DNA of 44,736 bases from an uncultured Ruminococcus sp. (lineage in GTDB: Bacteria > Bacillota > Clostridia > Oscillospirales > Acutalibacteraceae). Position 1 is the stretch's first letter; each line of letters begins with the position of its first letter. The position numbers and the translations under genes are program-made. This document shows positions 24,537 to 32,848 of the stretch, piece by piece. Under the pieces are notes generated by a model. That model was not told the DNA's origin. It did not search any database and saw nothing but the letters and a program-made list of their open reading frames with translations. The stretch is taken from NCBI GenBank assembly GCA_902803805.1, contig CADCRH010000019.1, forward strand, positions 1-44,736. The letters run 5' to 3'.

Positions 24537-25673
24537 TTATCTCGCTCTTGCAAGTGTATTGTCAGCTTTTGTTAAAGCATTTGTTAACTTGTCAATGTCT
24601 TCCTTTTCGCTGTACCGTGAAAAACTAACTCTGATGGCAGAATCTGCCAGTGCAGGCTCCAGTCCGAGAGCTGTCAGAACGTGGCTTTTCTTTCCTTTCG
24701 CACACGCAGAACCGCTTGATACATAAATATTTTCAGCCGCCAGAAAATGCAGCATTGTTTCCGAGCGAATGCCCCTGACCGAAAAATTCAGAATATACGG
24801 CAGACAGTTTTCATCGGAATTGATATGTACGCTTTCGATTCCGCTCAGTTTTCTGCGGCAGTAATCATTCAGTTCACGCATTTTCAACATTTCGGCATTC
24901 ATATCGGGCAATTCCTCCATTGCCGCTCCCATACCGCAGATCGCCGGCAATGCTTCCGTACCGGGACGTAATTTTCTTTCCTGTTCTCCGCCGAAATGCA
25001 GCGGCAGCACTCGCGCGCCCTTTTTGAGATAGAGCAAGCCTGCGCCCTTAATACCGTGTATTTTATGACCGCTTGCTGTGAGAGCGTCAACGCCGAGCCG
25101 CTTGACTTTTATCGGCAGCTTGCCGAACGCCTGAACTGCGTCAACGTGAAAAACAGCAGGCGAACCTGTTTTGTCAATGATTTTCCGTATTTTTTCGACA
25201 GGCTGGATGGCTCCCATTTCATTATTGACATACATCACACTGACAAGAATCGTTTTTTGATCGATGGCATTTGTGATTTTCTCGATCGGTACGACCCCAT
25301 TTTCGCCGGGGTCAAGATATATGACCTCAAAGCCGCACCGCTCCAGTTTCGCAGCGGCTTCCATCACGGACGAATGTTCGATTGATGTTGTGACAATTTT
25401 ATTGCCTCTTCTTTTCAGTGCTTCGGCAGCACCGAAAACAACGGTATTGTTTCCCTCCGTGCCGCCCGAAGTAAAATATATCTCGCTTTTGTCCGCCGAC
25501 AGCATATTCGCGGCAAGCTGACGGACATACTCCAGTTCGTGCTGTGCTTCCAGTCCCTTGGAATGGAGCGACGACGGATTTCCGTATTTTTCCGTCATTA
25601 TTTCCAACGCCTTTTTTGCTGCTCTTTCACAGGTTTTCGTTGTTGCGCTGTTATCAAGATAAACTTCTTTCAA
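24537..25673 (-). CDS. Cysteine desulfurase (NifS/IscS-like, ThiI partner)
   Basis: PLP-dependent enzyme that takes sulfur from cysteine. Start set at TTG 25673, giving KEVYLDNSATTK at the N-terminus as in the family and 378 residues; GGTGG lies nine bases upstream. An earlier TTG at 25697 would add eight residues. Visible are the PLP lysine in ASGHKIHGIKG, the aspartate/glutamine in VDAVQAFGK, and the catalytic cysteine in SSGSACAKGKKS. Directly upstream of thiI, so its main job is probably tRNA thiolation, and it may also serve MnmA. No iscU gene adjoins it. Confidence 0.93.
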   Translation of the reverse strand: MKEVYLDNSATTKTCERAAKKALEIMTEKYGNPSSLHSKGLEAQHELEYVRQLAANMLSADKSEIYFTSGGTEGNNTVVFGAAEALKRRGNKIVTTSIEHSSVMEAAAKLERCGFEVIYLDPGENGVVPIEKITNAIDQKTILVSVMYVNNEMGAIQPVEKIRKIIDKTGSPAVFHVDAVQAFGKLPIKVKRLGVDALTASGHKIHGIKGAGLLYLKKGARVLPLHFGGEQERKLRPGTEALPAICGMGAAMEELPDMNAEMLKMRELNDYCRRKLSGIESVHINSDENCLPYILNFSVRGIRSETMLHFLAAENIYVSSGSACAKGKKSHVLTALGLEPALADSAIRVSFSRYSEKEDIDKLTNALTKADNTLARAR

Positions 25674-25708
25674 ATTCAAAAACCACCGTTCGTCCAATGA
25701 TCAATTCC

Positions 25709-25736
25709 GAATTAATTTTGTCTTTCGGGTTACAAT
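25709..25736 (+). promoter_or_regulatory. Possible forespore (sigma-F/G) promoter of spoVAC
   Basis: GGTTACAAT (25728-25736) fits the GGNNANANT -10 pattern of forespore sigma factors. A -35 candidate GAATTA (25709-25714) is at slightly short spacing. Located 33 bases before the spoVAC ATG. Confidence 0.35.
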
Positions 25737-25769
25737 AACATCAGTAAAGTTTGTTAAGGAAGGATTCAT

Positions 25770-26219
25770 ATGAATATCACTCAGGAAGAATATTCGTCTA
25801 TGGTAAAGAACGCTTCTCCGAAAAGTACCGTTTTTAAGGATTGTGTTGGTGCTTTTCTGGTGGGCGGTCTTATCTGTACTGTCGGTCAGGCACTGACGGA
25901 CACCTATCAATATGCCGTCGGTCTTGACATTAAGGACGCGCGCTGTCTTACCAGCGTCACACTTGTGTTTCTCGGCGCTCTCTTTACCGCCTTCAGTTGG
26001 TACGACAATATCGCAAAATTCGCAGGTGCAGGCACCATCGTGCCGATCACGGGATTCTCCAATGCCGTTGCCTCTCCTGCCATTGAATTCAAAAGCGAAG
26101 GACTCGTAATGGGATTGGGTGCGAAAATGTTTATCATCGCAGGTCCGGTGATCGTCTATGGTACCATCACATCAGCCGTTTACGGACTGATATTGTGTAT
26201 GGTAAAATTTTGGTTATAA
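25770..26219 (+). CDS. spoVAC: Stage V sporulation protein AC
   Basis: 149-residue membrane protein of the SpoVA channel, which moves dipicolinic acid and acts as a mechanosensitive component in the spore inner membrane. Family segments seen are FLVGGLICTVGQAL, FLGALFTAFSWYDNI, the strongly conserved FAGAGTIVPITGFSNAVASPA, and GLGAKMFIIAGPVIVYG. AAGGAAGGA precedes the ATG. Normally followed by spoVAD and spoVAE(B); here a terminator follows at once and no other spoVA gene is near. Confidence 0.95.
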   Translation: MNITQEEYSSMVKNASPKSTVFKDCVGAFLVGGLICTVGQALTDTYQYAVGLDIKDARCLTSVTLVFLGALFTAFSWYDNIAKFAGAGTIVPITGFSNAVASPAIEFKSEGLVMGLGAKMFIIAGPVIVYGTITSAVYGLILCMVKFWL

Positions 26220-26233
26220 TGCTGAATTTTACC

Positions 26234-26275
26234 AACGGGAGAGATTTCGACAAAACGGAATTTCTCCCGTTTTTT
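26234..26275 (+). terminator. Terminator of spoVAC
   Basis: Sixteen-base stem with one G-T pair (26234-26249 with 26256-26271, arm AACGGGAGAGATTTCG), then TTTTTT. Confidence 0.9.
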
Positions 26276-26349
26276 CGCCACAGTTGCCAAAATCAAACTG
26301 ACTGACTCAAACCTTTCTAACAAAATTTACATTTTTGTCAGACTTTCAC

Positions 26350-26378
26350 TTGTAAATTTAGTACAAATATGTTATGAT
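26350..26378 (+). promoter_or_regulatory. Promoter of the flavin reductase-rubredoxin gene
   Basis: TTGTAA (26350-26355), 17 bases, TATGAT (26373-26378). The -35 region contains TTGTA and TACAA in inverted orientation, a possible operator. Confidence 0.6.
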
Positions 26379-26411
26379 ATGAATAATATTTCCGAAAGGA
26401 GAAAAATAATT

Positions 26412-27059
26412 ATGGATAAAAAGATTTTGACTTCGCTTTCGTACGGTATGTTTGCCGTAGGCACCAAGGGCGAAAAAATTCCGAATGCCTGCATTGTCAA
26501 CACCGTTATGCAGATCTCGTCATACCCTATGACAATTGCGGTAAGCATTAACCACAGCAACTACACCAACGAGTGTATTAAAAAGAACGGAGAATTTACT
26601 GTCAGCGTTCTTTCGGAGAATACCTCCGGTGCAGTGATCGGCGCTTTGGGCTTCACTTCGGGACGTGACGGCAACAAACTGGAAAACGTCAAGCATAAAA
26701 TTCTCCGTGAAGGCGTTCCCGTCATTCAGGAGGACATCTGCTGCTGGTTCTTATGCAAGGTTGTCAATATTGTGGAAACCATCACCCATACCATCTTCAT
26801 TGCCGAACCGACAGCCGGCAGCGAATCCATCAAGGGAAAACCGATGACATACGATTTTTACCAGAATGTCATCAAAGGAAAATCCCCGAAATATGCGCCT
26901 ACCTTTATCGCGGAAAAAGAGGACGAAAACGACAAATATCTTTGCACGATATGCAAATACGAATACAATGACCCTCTGATCCCGTTTGAGGAGCTTCCCG
27001 ATGATTGGGTATGCCCGATTTGCGGCGCACCGAAATCGGTATTCAAAAAAGCGGAATAA
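26412..27059 (+). CDS. Flavin reductase-rubredoxin fusion (high-molecular-weight rubredoxin)
   Basis: 215 residues. Residues ~1-150 form a flavin-binding reductase domain ([29 protein letters not shown]). The last ~50 residues are a rubredoxin with two iron-binding pairs, CTICKYEY and CPICGAPK. In acetogens and other Clostridia such proteins pass electrons from NADH to flavodiiron proteins and reduce oxygen or peroxide; here that role is inferred. Start at ATG 26412 from AAAGGAG eleven bases upstream; an upstream frame-mate ATG at 26379 lacks a site. Monocistronic. Confidence 0.92.
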   Translation: MDKKILTSLSYGMFAVGTKGEKIPNACIVNTVMQISSYPMTIAVSINHSNYTNECIKKNGEFTVSVLSENTSGAVIGALGFTSGRDGNKLENVKHKILREGVPVIQEDICCWFLCKVVNIVETITHTIFIAEPTAGSESIKGKPMTYDFYQNVIKGKSPKYAPTFIAEKEDENDKYLCTICKYEYNDPLIPFEELPDDWVCPICGAPKSVFKKAE

Positions 27060-27101
27060 CCTATATAACTACGCTGATATTTTATCATACGGTACGTTGA
27101 A

Positions 27102-27119
27102 TGTCAAGCAAACTTGACA
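27102..27119. promoter_or_regulatory. Perfect palindrome between the rubredoxin gene and nadA
   Basis: TGTCAAGCAAACTTGACA: seven-base arms, four-base centre. No T run on either side, so not a terminator. On the minus strand its TTGACA stands 17 bases from TAAAAT, an antisense promoter-like pair. Could be a regulator site. Confidence 0.4.
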
Positions 27120-27220
27120 CTATAAATAATACCTTTCACGGGTGTGAATTTAAACAAAATCATCAAAATTAGTACGTTTTGCGTCATTATTTCACTTTTA
27201 AAATCATCACCTTCAAAACA

Positions 27221-27249
27221 TTGACACTGTCTTTGAGTTGTGTTATCCT
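27221..27249 (+). promoter_or_regulatory. Sigma-A promoter of nadA
   Basis: TTGACA (27221-27226), 17 bases, TATCCT (27244-27249), 56 bases before the ATG. Confidence 0.75.
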
Positions 27250-27257
27250 TAATAATG

Positions 27258-27274
27258 CATACCAAATTGATATG
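27258..27274. promoter_or_regulatory. Candidate NAD-pathway operator at the nadA start site
   Basis: CATACCAAATTGATATG, a 17-base near-palindrome just after the -10 box, where a repressor would block initiation. A NiaR-type regulator is possible; the match to any known consensus was not tested. Confidence 0.4.
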
Positions 27275-27305
27275 TATAATTATATAATGAACAGGGGATC
27301 TATTT

Positions 27306-28223
27306 ATGACCATACAGGAAGTACAGGACGAAATACGCCGTCTGAAAAAAGAGAACGACATTTGTATTCTTGCGCACAGCTATCAGGCAAAAGAAATACT
27401 GGAGGTTGCCGACTTTTCCGGAGATTCTTATGCGCTGAGCAAACTGGCAAAAACCGCGCCGAACAAAACCGTGATAATGTGCGGTGTACGCTTTATGGCA
27501 GAAACGGTAAAAATGCTTTCACCCGAAAAGAAAGTCATTTTATCCAGTCCGATTGCAGGCTGTCCTATGGCAGAGCAAATGGATATTGAGCTGATCAAGC
27601 AACTGAAAGAAATGTATCCCGACTATACTGTTGTCGCATACATAAACACCACCACGGAGTTAAAAACCGTCTGTGATGTCTGTGTCACTTCATCATCCGC
27701 TGTAAAAATCGTGAAACAGCTTGAAAGTGACAACATATTATTCATACCCGATTGCAACCTTGGTGCCTATGTACAAAAGCAGGTACCTGAAAAGAACTTT
27801 AAGCTTGTACAGGGCGGCTGTCCCGTTCACGCTGCCGTTACCAAACGTGACGCAGAACAGGCAAAAGCGGCTCATCCGAATGCCGAACTTCTTGTTCATC
27901 CCGAATGTGTTCCTGCCGTTGTAGAGCTTGCCGACTATGTAGGTTCCACCACAGGCATTATGAACTACGCAAAGAACAGTGACAAAAAAGAATTTATCAT
28001 CGGCACGGAAAACAGCATTGCCGAGCATTTACAGTATGCCTGCCCCGACAAGGATTTCTATGTACTTTCCAAAGCCCTTATGTGCAAAAATATGAAAGCA
28101 ACGACCCTCATTGACGTACTGAATTGCTGCAAAGGCCGCAGCGGTGAAGAAATCGACCTCGACCCCGACACCATCGCCAAAGCCAAAAAATGCATTGATG
28201 TAATGATCTCCCTCGGAGGCTGA
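27306..28223 (+). CDS. nadA: Quinolinate synthase NadA
   Basis: 305-residue [4Fe-4S] enzyme that condenses iminoaspartate with dihydroxyacetone phosphate to quinolinate in de novo NAD synthesis. Three iron-sulfur cysteines fit the family: Cys59 in VIMCGVRFMAE, one in HPECVPAVVELAD, and one in LNCCKGRSGEE. The substrate segment ILAHSYQAKEI is also present. nadB and nadC, its usual neighbours, are absent. AGGGGA lies before the ATG. Its promoter has a palindrome at the start site. A stop-abutting repeat and a terminator follow. Confidence 0.96.
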   Translation: MTIQEVQDEIRRLKKENDICILAHSYQAKEILEVADFSGDSYALSKLAKTAPNKTVIMCGVRFMAETVKMLSPEKKVILSSPIAGCPMAEQMDIELIKQLKEMYPDYTVVAYINTTTELKTVCDVCVTSSSAVKIVKQLESDNILFIPDCNLGAYVQKQVPEKNFKLVQGGCPVHAAVTKRDAEQAKAAHPNAELLVHPECVPAVVELADYVGSTTGIMNYAKNSDKKEFIIGTENSIAEHLQYACPDKDFYVLSKALMCKNMKATTLIDVLNCCKGRSGEEIDLDPDTIAKAKKCIDVMISLGG

Positions 28224-28228
28224 TATTC

Positions 28229-28270
28229 AATTCATAATTCATAATGCATAATTCATAATTGCCCTGTGGG
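28229..28270 (+). repeat. Stop-codon-abutting repeat, copy 5
   Basis: Six bases after the nadA TGA: AATTCATAATTCATAATG-type units, then GCCCTGTGGG. Homology to copy 1 continues to about 28300 (CGAAAG, GGTTTTG, AGCCGTAAA). Confidence 0.85.
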
Positions 28271-28318
28271 TGACCGAAAGCGGTTTTGTAGCCGTAAAAA
28301 TATGCCTATCATCATTTT

Positions 28319-28363
28319 GACTTTCTCTTTGTGTTTTGACAGAGAGAAAGTCTTTTTCTTTTT
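28319..28363 (+). terminator. Terminator of nadA
   Basis: GACTTTCTCT (28319-28328) pairs with AGAGAAAGTC (28343-28352), followed by TTTTTCTTTTT. The stretch 28364-28520 holds only short coding-like scraps on the minus strand that I cannot assign. Confidence 0.85.
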
Positions 28364-28520
28364 ATTTATTTTCATTCACTAAAATTTCCAGTGATTGTTC
28401 CGCGTTCAACATCTTCTGTGAACATTACCGTTTACATAATGTTATTTAGTATGTATATCGTCCGTATCGCCAACTGACACATCAAACATCGTGACGAGTT
28501 GAAGAAACACTATCTGCTAT

Positions 28521-29048
28521 TTACATTATAGCATCAAGCAAACGACGAGTGCCTGTTATTTCAGCATCCACCAAGTCAATCATTCTTTTGACATTCGCAG
28601 AATGAATAGCAGAAACCTCGTTCTCCCATATCGGGTTTACTTGCTTTTCAATGCCTTCACGGTATTTATTCAAGATTTGAATGCGCTTTTGTAAAAGGTC
28701 GGATTGTTCATCCGGAGTAAAAGTATTAAGAAAAAAGGCAGCAATAGAAAAAATATTAGTATCGTAATTAAATTGCAGAATGGAACTTCTTAAAGTGTCT
28801 TGAAATTCACTTTTTCCTTTAGCAGAAAGACTATATACTGTTCTGTCTGGCATATTGCCAACTTTTTCGGTTGCTCCTACTATGTAATTCTTTTTTTCAA
28901 GAGCTTTGAGAGTTGAATAAACGGTTGAGTCCGCAATATTGAACCACCATTTAACATTCATATAGTTTAATTTCTTTATGATCTCATAAGCGTTAAGTGG
29001 TTTTTCATAGATAAGACCTAATAGTATTGTGGCAGGTTTTGACAGCAT
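28521..29048 (-). CDS. PadR-family transcriptional regulator
   Basis: 175 residues. The N-terminal winged helix (ATILLGLIYEKPLNAYEIIKK, then DSTVYSTLKALEKKNYIVG and RTVYSLSAKGKSEF) is PadR. The C-terminal helical half fits the dimerisation domain. AAGGGGGAT precedes the ATG. It is divergent from a DUF998 membrane protein, and two AGTACTAT elements lie in the shared 120-base region; it probably represses the neighbour. Codon use is AT-richer than the surrounding genes. Confidence 0.93.
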   Translation of the reverse strand: MLSKPATILLGLIYEKPLNAYEIIKKLNYMNVKWWFNIADSTVYSTLKALEKKNYIVGATEKVGNMPDRTVYSLSAKGKSEFQDTLRSSILQFNYDTNIFSIAAFFLNTFTPDEQSDLLQKRIQILNKYREGIEKQVNPIWENEVSAIHSANVKRMIDLVDAEITGTRRLLDAIM

Positions 29049-29060
29049 AAAATATCCCCC

Positions 29061-29121
29061 TTGACAGAAGTTTGCATTTATAGTACTATATATATGAAGT
29101 AGTAGTTAAATACAGTACTAT
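29061..29121 (+). promoter_or_regulatory. Promoter of the DUF998 gene with candidate PadR sites
   Basis: TTGACA (29061-29066), 17 bases, TACTAT (29084-29089). The perfect palindrome TATAGTACTATA (29079-29090) covers the -10 box. A second AGTACTAT begins at 29114. Confidence 0.7.
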
Positions 29122-29168
29122 TATAACACACAAAAACACAAAATGGAATACCTTTAAAGGAGGTTTTT

Positions 29169-29825
29169 ATGCCGCAACTTAATAAGATAGGAAATATGAC
29201 AAACAACAAATTTTTTAATCTTGCTTTATTGCTCACCATTATTGGAGAGTTTTTGTTACCGTGGATATTAAGTCGGTATTATGATGGCTATAACAGTAAG
29301 ACGATGGTAATGAGTGCATTGGGAAATCCACAAAGCCCTGTTCGACTTGTTTATAATTTATGGCTTGTTTGGCTTGGTGGTTTCTTAGTATTGACAGCAC
29401 AGGTATATTTTGAAGCAACAAGAGTAGAGTTTCCTGTTTTATCGGTTTTTATATTGCTTTCGATTGTTTCTTTTGCCGTTGGAGCAGGGCTTATTTCCGG
29501 AGTTTTCAGTGTAAACGAAAGCAAGGGGATCATTACCACCACTTCAAAGATACATAGTGTGGGTGCTGCCATCGGTTTTATGTCTTTATTATTTTTCCCG
29601 CTTCTAAATGGAATTATAGCATTTAAGCAAAAAGACATAATTGAGGGTATCATCAGTATAAGCTCATTTGTTTTTGCTCTTGTTTTCTTCGCCTGCTTTG
29701 TTATGGGGGATAAAGAGCAATTTCAAAATACCATTTTGAAATATGAAGGATTATGGGAACGCCTTACTTTACTTTGTATGTATGTCCCTTTTATTTATAA
29801 GACGATGAGTAACTTGTTCTTTTAG
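29169..29825 (+). CDS. DUF998-family integral membrane protein
   Basis: 218 residues with six predicted helices (for example FNLALLLTIIGEFLLPWIL and VYNLWLVWLGGFLVLTAQVYF). The overall pattern and the early YNSKTMVMSALG segment fit DUF998-like proteins. AAAGGAGG precedes the ATG. Controlled by the divergent PadR gene and followed after 102 bases by the HEAT-repeat gene. Likely part of an acquired stress-response or efflux-type unit; the substrate or role is unknown. Confidence 0.75.
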   Translation: MPQLNKIGNMTNNKFFNLALLLTIIGEFLLPWILSRYYDGYNSKTMVMSALGNPQSPVRLVYNLWLVWLGGFLVLTAQVYFEATRVEFPVLSVFILLSIVSFAVGAGLISGVFSVNESKGIITTTSKIHSVGAAIGFMSLLFFPLLNGIIAFKQKDIIEGIISISSFVFALVFFACFVMGDKEQFQNTILKYEGLWERLTLLCMYVPFIYKTMSNLFF

Positions 29826-29927
29826 AACGATAGCGAGGTATTGTTACATTGTGTATCATTGTTGTAGTATTTATTGCACCTTTAAGAACCAATAAAAACC
29901 AATAGAAAAGAAAGGGGAAAAACACTT

Positions 29928-30581
29928 ATGGACGAAAAACTATATCGTGAACTCGGTCAACTGACAAAAGATAAAACGATTTGGAAACAAAATATTCCCT
30001 ATGTAGCTTCTTTGCTTAAAAATCAATCTCCTAAAATAACAGCTAAAGCAATGTGGCTGCTTGGAGAGATGGGCTTGATATATCCGCAGGAAATCGCACC
30101 ATATACAAAAGAAATTGCTTCTTTTATCGTTTCGGAAAATGACTTATTAAGAGAGCGTTCCGCTAATGCTTTAGGACGAATTGGCAGAGCAGATTACAAA
30201 CTCGTTGCCCCTTATTTTAAGGAACTATTTATCTTGGCACAAGATAAAAGCCCTAATGTACGGTTGAGCTTTATATGGGCTTCTGAAAACATTGCAACAA
30301 ATACACCAACAGTGTATAAAGATTATTTGCCAATATTTGCAGAGCTTCTTAACGATGCAAACGAAAGAGTCCGAATAGAAGCACCGGAGATGTTTCGGGT
30401 GTTAGGAAAACGAAAACCTGAGTTTGTACGACCATATTTAGCAAAATTAAAATATATGTCAACACACGATGAGGTTAGTGTAGTTCGTATTCACGCCAAA
30501 GAGGCAATTAGAGCTGTACTGTCGAAAACCAATAAAGAGCCGAACGCACAGACAAATGTTTTTGACAAGCCTACCAAATAA
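29928..30581 (+). CDS. HEAT-repeat protein
   Basis: 217 residues, almost wholly helical, with about five HEAT-like pairs (ITAKAMWLLGEMGLIYP; LLRERSANALGRIGRADY; NVRLSFIWASENIA; RVRIEAPEMFRVLGKRKPE; VSVVRIHAKEAIRAV). No catalytic motif is visible; such scaffolds bind proteins or, in AlkC/AlkD-like enzymes, DNA. AAAGGGG precedes the ATG. Probably co-transcribed with the DUF998 gene. A terminator follows. Confidence 0.8.
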   Translation: MDEKLYRELGQLTKDKTIWKQNIPYVASLLKNQSPKITAKAMWLLGEMGLIYPQEIAPYTKEIASFIVSENDLLRERSANALGRIGRADYKLVAPYFKELFILAQDKSPNVRLSFIWASENIATNTPTVYKDYLPIFAELLNDANERVRIEAPEMFRVLGKRKPEFVRPYLAKLKYMSTHDEVSVVRIHAKEAIRAVLSKTNKEPNAQTNVFDKPTK

Positions 30582-30632
30582 AAAAACGATGCTTTGGTGG
30601 GCTATATTGTCATACCTATACAACAACAATAG

Positions 30633-30678
30633 AAATCCCTCCAGACCCGTTCATTTTGAGTTTGGAGGGATTTTCTTT
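30633..30678. terminator. Terminator between HEAT gene and mnmA
   Basis: Eleven-base stem AAATCCCTCCA (30633-30643) with TGGAGGGATTT (30663-30673), then TTTCTTT; A-rich on the other side. The gap to 30758 holds nothing else I recognise. Confidence 0.8.
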
Positions 30679-30758
30679 GTGTCGCTTTGAGACAGTACCA
30701 CCACTATCACAGGGTGGCTTACATATACACTTACAATAACAGCACCTATACCGACTTT

Positions 30759-31847
30759 TCAAGCTTCATTCGGCACACACGTTCCCCCACAAAGAAGCAG
30801 TTCCTCCGAATAACAAACAATTGCCTGTCCGTAAGTGATCGCCCGTTGCGGTTTGTCAAAAACGACTTTGATATTGCTGTTTTCGAGCGGATAAAGTGTC
30901 GCGGGCTGTTCCCTTTGGTTATAGCGCACACGGGCAGTCACTCTGATCGGGTCGGTCGGTGCGGCAACCGATACCCAGTTGACATCGTTTGCATAAGCCG
31001 TATTGCTGAAAAGGTCATCATTGGTACCGAGTGTTACCGTATTGTTTTCAATGTTCTTTGACACAACATAAGCAGGCTTGCCGAGGGCGATCCCAAGACC
31101 CTTACGCTGTCCGACAGTATAGCGAATAATGCCGTTATGCTGACCGAGAATCGTTCCGTTTGTGTCAATAAAATTTCCCTTTGGGAATGTTCTGCCCGTA
31201 TAACCCTCAATAAATTTTGCATAATCGCCGTCCGGTACAAAACATATATCTTGACTATCGGGTTTTGAAGCATTGATCAACTGATATTGCTGTGCTATTT
31301 CTCTGGTGTGTTCCTTGGTCAGCTCACCGATCGGGAAAAGGGTTTTTGACAGTTGTTCCTGCGTCATACCGTATAAAACATAACTTTGGTCTTTGGCAGG
31401 GTCTATGCCCTTTTTCAGATAATATCTTCCTGTGGTTTCATCATAACCGCGGCGGACGTAATGTCCCGTTGCGATATAGTCCTGGCCGAGAAGTTCCGCA
31501 CGTTTCAGAAGTGCGTCAAATTTGATAAATCTGTTGCAGTCAATACACGGATTCGGGGTCAGTCCGTTGATGTATGAATTGTTAAACTTGTCGATCACAC
31601 ATTCCTTAAAGCGGTCGCCAAAATTATAAACATAATGAGGAAAACCGAGCCTGTGTGCAACAAAACGCGCATCCTCCACATCGTCAAGTGAACAGCAGCT
31701 CTTATGCTTATCCAGTTGAATATCCTCATTGGTAAAAAGACGAAGCGTTGCTCCGATAACATCATAGTCTTTCATTAAAATTGCGGCGGCAACAGAACTG
31801 TCAACGCCGCCGCTCATCGCAACCAATACTTTTTTCTTTTCGCTCAT
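30759..31847 (-). CDS. mnmA: tRNA-specific 2-thiouridylase MnmA
   Basis: 362 residues. It thiolates U34 of tRNA-Lys, -Glu and -Gln. The PP-loop is AMSGGVDSSVAA near the N-terminus; the catalytic cysteines lie in LTPNPCIDCNRFIKF and DSQDICFVPDGDYA. An insertion with KHKSCCSLDDVEDA is the longer Clostridial form. Sulfur probably comes from a cysteine desulfurase; one is encoded about 6 kb to the left. Its ribosome-binding site (GGAGGGTTAAT) overlaps the end of the preceding esterase gene, one base away, so they are co-transcribed. Confidence 0.96.
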   Translation of the reverse strand: MSEKKKVLVAMSGGVDSSVAAAILMKDYDVIGATLRLFTNEDIQLDKHKSCCSLDDVEDARFVAHRLGFPHYVYNFGDRFKECVIDKFNNSYINGLTPNPCIDCNRFIKFDALLKRAELLGQDYIATGHYVRRGYDETTGRYYLKKGIDPAKDQSYVLYGMTQEQLSKTLFPIGELTKEHTREIAQQYQLINASKPDSQDICFVPDGDYAKFIEGYTGRTFPKGNFIDTNGTILGQHNGIIRYTVGQRKGLGIALGKPAYVVSKNIENNTVTLGTNDDLFSNTAYANDVNWVSVAAPTDPIRVTARVRYNQREQPATLYPLENSNIKVVFDKPQRAITYGQAIVCYSEELLLCGGTCVPNEA

Positions 31848-31848
31848 A

Positions 31849-32394
31849 TTAACCCTCCGGAAAAATTTCTTTGCCGTGCTTTGTTATGATTTCTCTTAAC
31901 GGCAGCGTTGCTCCGCTGTGCTTTCCGCCGTCCACTGTATAATATCTTTCATTCTCCAACATTGCTTTTGTGTAGCAATGAGTTGTCACCACTTCATCTT
32001 CAGAACCGACAACAGTTGATACAAGGGTTTTGTCAAGACCCGTAAAACCGCTGAATATCTCCGAAAATTCCCAAATACCGCCGTTATACACATATCCCAG
32101 TTCGGGCAGGACAAGAAAAGGCAGTAAACACGGATTGATCAACAAGGTCGGACAATGTTCCAGTGCGCAGATCTGTGCGGCATAAAATCCCCCCAGACTG
32201 GTGCCGGCAAGACAGTGACAGCCGCTTGTTATGTATTCGTTATGCAGCTTTTCAAGAACAGTTTTCGGTGACTCCGAGTCATAATCGATCTGTATTGAAT
32301 GAACATTATAACCACAGTCGAATAAAGCACCATAAGCCGCATTGTGAGCCGAACCCTTGTAGCCGTGTATCGAAAAAATTTTCATTTCAGACAT
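31849..32394 (-). CDS. YqiA/YcfP-like alpha/beta-fold esterase
   Basis: 181 residues from ATG 32394, which has AGAGGTG upstream; a longer frame to 32427 lacks a site. Serine-hydrolase nucleophile elbow GTSLGG, an N-terminal IHGYKGSAHN oxyanion segment, a late acid residue in VVGSEDEVVTT, and the histidine in DGGKHSG give a full catalytic triad in the UPF0227/YqiA style. Substrate unknown. Translationally linked to mnmA. Confidence 0.85.
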   Translation of the reverse strand: MSEMKIFSIHGYKGSAHNAAYGALFDCGYNVHSIQIDYDSESPKTVLEKLHNEYITSGCHCLAGTSLGGFYAAQICALEHCPTLLINPCLLPFLVLPELGYVYNGGIWEFSEIFSGFTGLDKTLVSTVVGSEDEVVTTHCYTKAMLENERYYTVDGGKHSGATLPLREIITKHGKEIFPEG

Positions 32395-32463
32395 CTCGCA
32401 CCTCTTATCAATATCACTTACTTCCACTTTATCCTATCATTCACAGCTATTATATCAGCCATT

Positions 32464-32799
32464 TTATCCTCCTTGTTCGGCAACAACAGAAAAAAGAATC
32501 AAATCATCTTCCCCTGTATTAATAATCATATGCTCTGACCCCATAGGGCAATAATGACATACACCGGAATACAGAATTTCTTCCTTACCGTCACAAATTG
32601 CTTTTCCCGTACCGCTTATTACATAGTTAATATCGTTGCTTGTACTTTGTCTGTGCAGACCAATAGAACCCCCGACAGGTATTTTGCTAACCATAATTTT
32701 GCCTGTTTTGTCTATGTATATTTTCGCACTCACACTTCCCTCACCGCCATTAAGATGAGGAATTGTTACTTCCTTCAACTCTTCAAAATCAATCAGCAT
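32464..32799 (-). CDS. Small cupin-domain protein
   Basis: 111 residues folding as a single cupin barrel: GGSIGLHRQSTSNDINYVISG is cupin motif 1 (a metal histidine present, others partly replaced by Asn), and CHYCPMGSEHMIINTG is motif 2 with His. GGAGG precedes the ATG. Possible roles are sugar or small-molecule binding or isomerisation; nothing narrower can be said. Confidence 0.85.
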   Translation of the reverse strand: MLIDFEELKEVTIPHLNGGEGSVSAKIYIDKTGKIMVSKIPVGGSIGLHRQSTSNDINYVISGTGKAICDGKEEILYSGVCHYCPMGSEHMIINTGEDDLILFSVVAEQGG

Positions 32800-32821
32800 A
32801 CTTTATTATCCTCCATATTAT

Positions 32822-32848
32822 TATTTATTCATTATTCTTTCTTCTTTA
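32822..32848 (-). repeat. GAATAA-rich stop-abutting repeat, copy A
   Basis: On the minus strand the CBS gene ends in GAA TAA, and this is the first unit of an AT-rich run of GAATAA, GAATAATG and AATAAATAAT. Similar to the run after accC (38036-38062). Confidence 0.55.

Noticed and set aside
27102..27119. Palindrome as terminator of the rubredoxin gene
   Set aside because: No T run on either side and short arms.
28364..28520. Minus-strand coding-like fragments (…FDVSVGDTDDIHTK and …EDVERGTITGNFSE)
   Set aside because: Too short and in different frames; no family recognised, so not reported as a gene or pseudogene.
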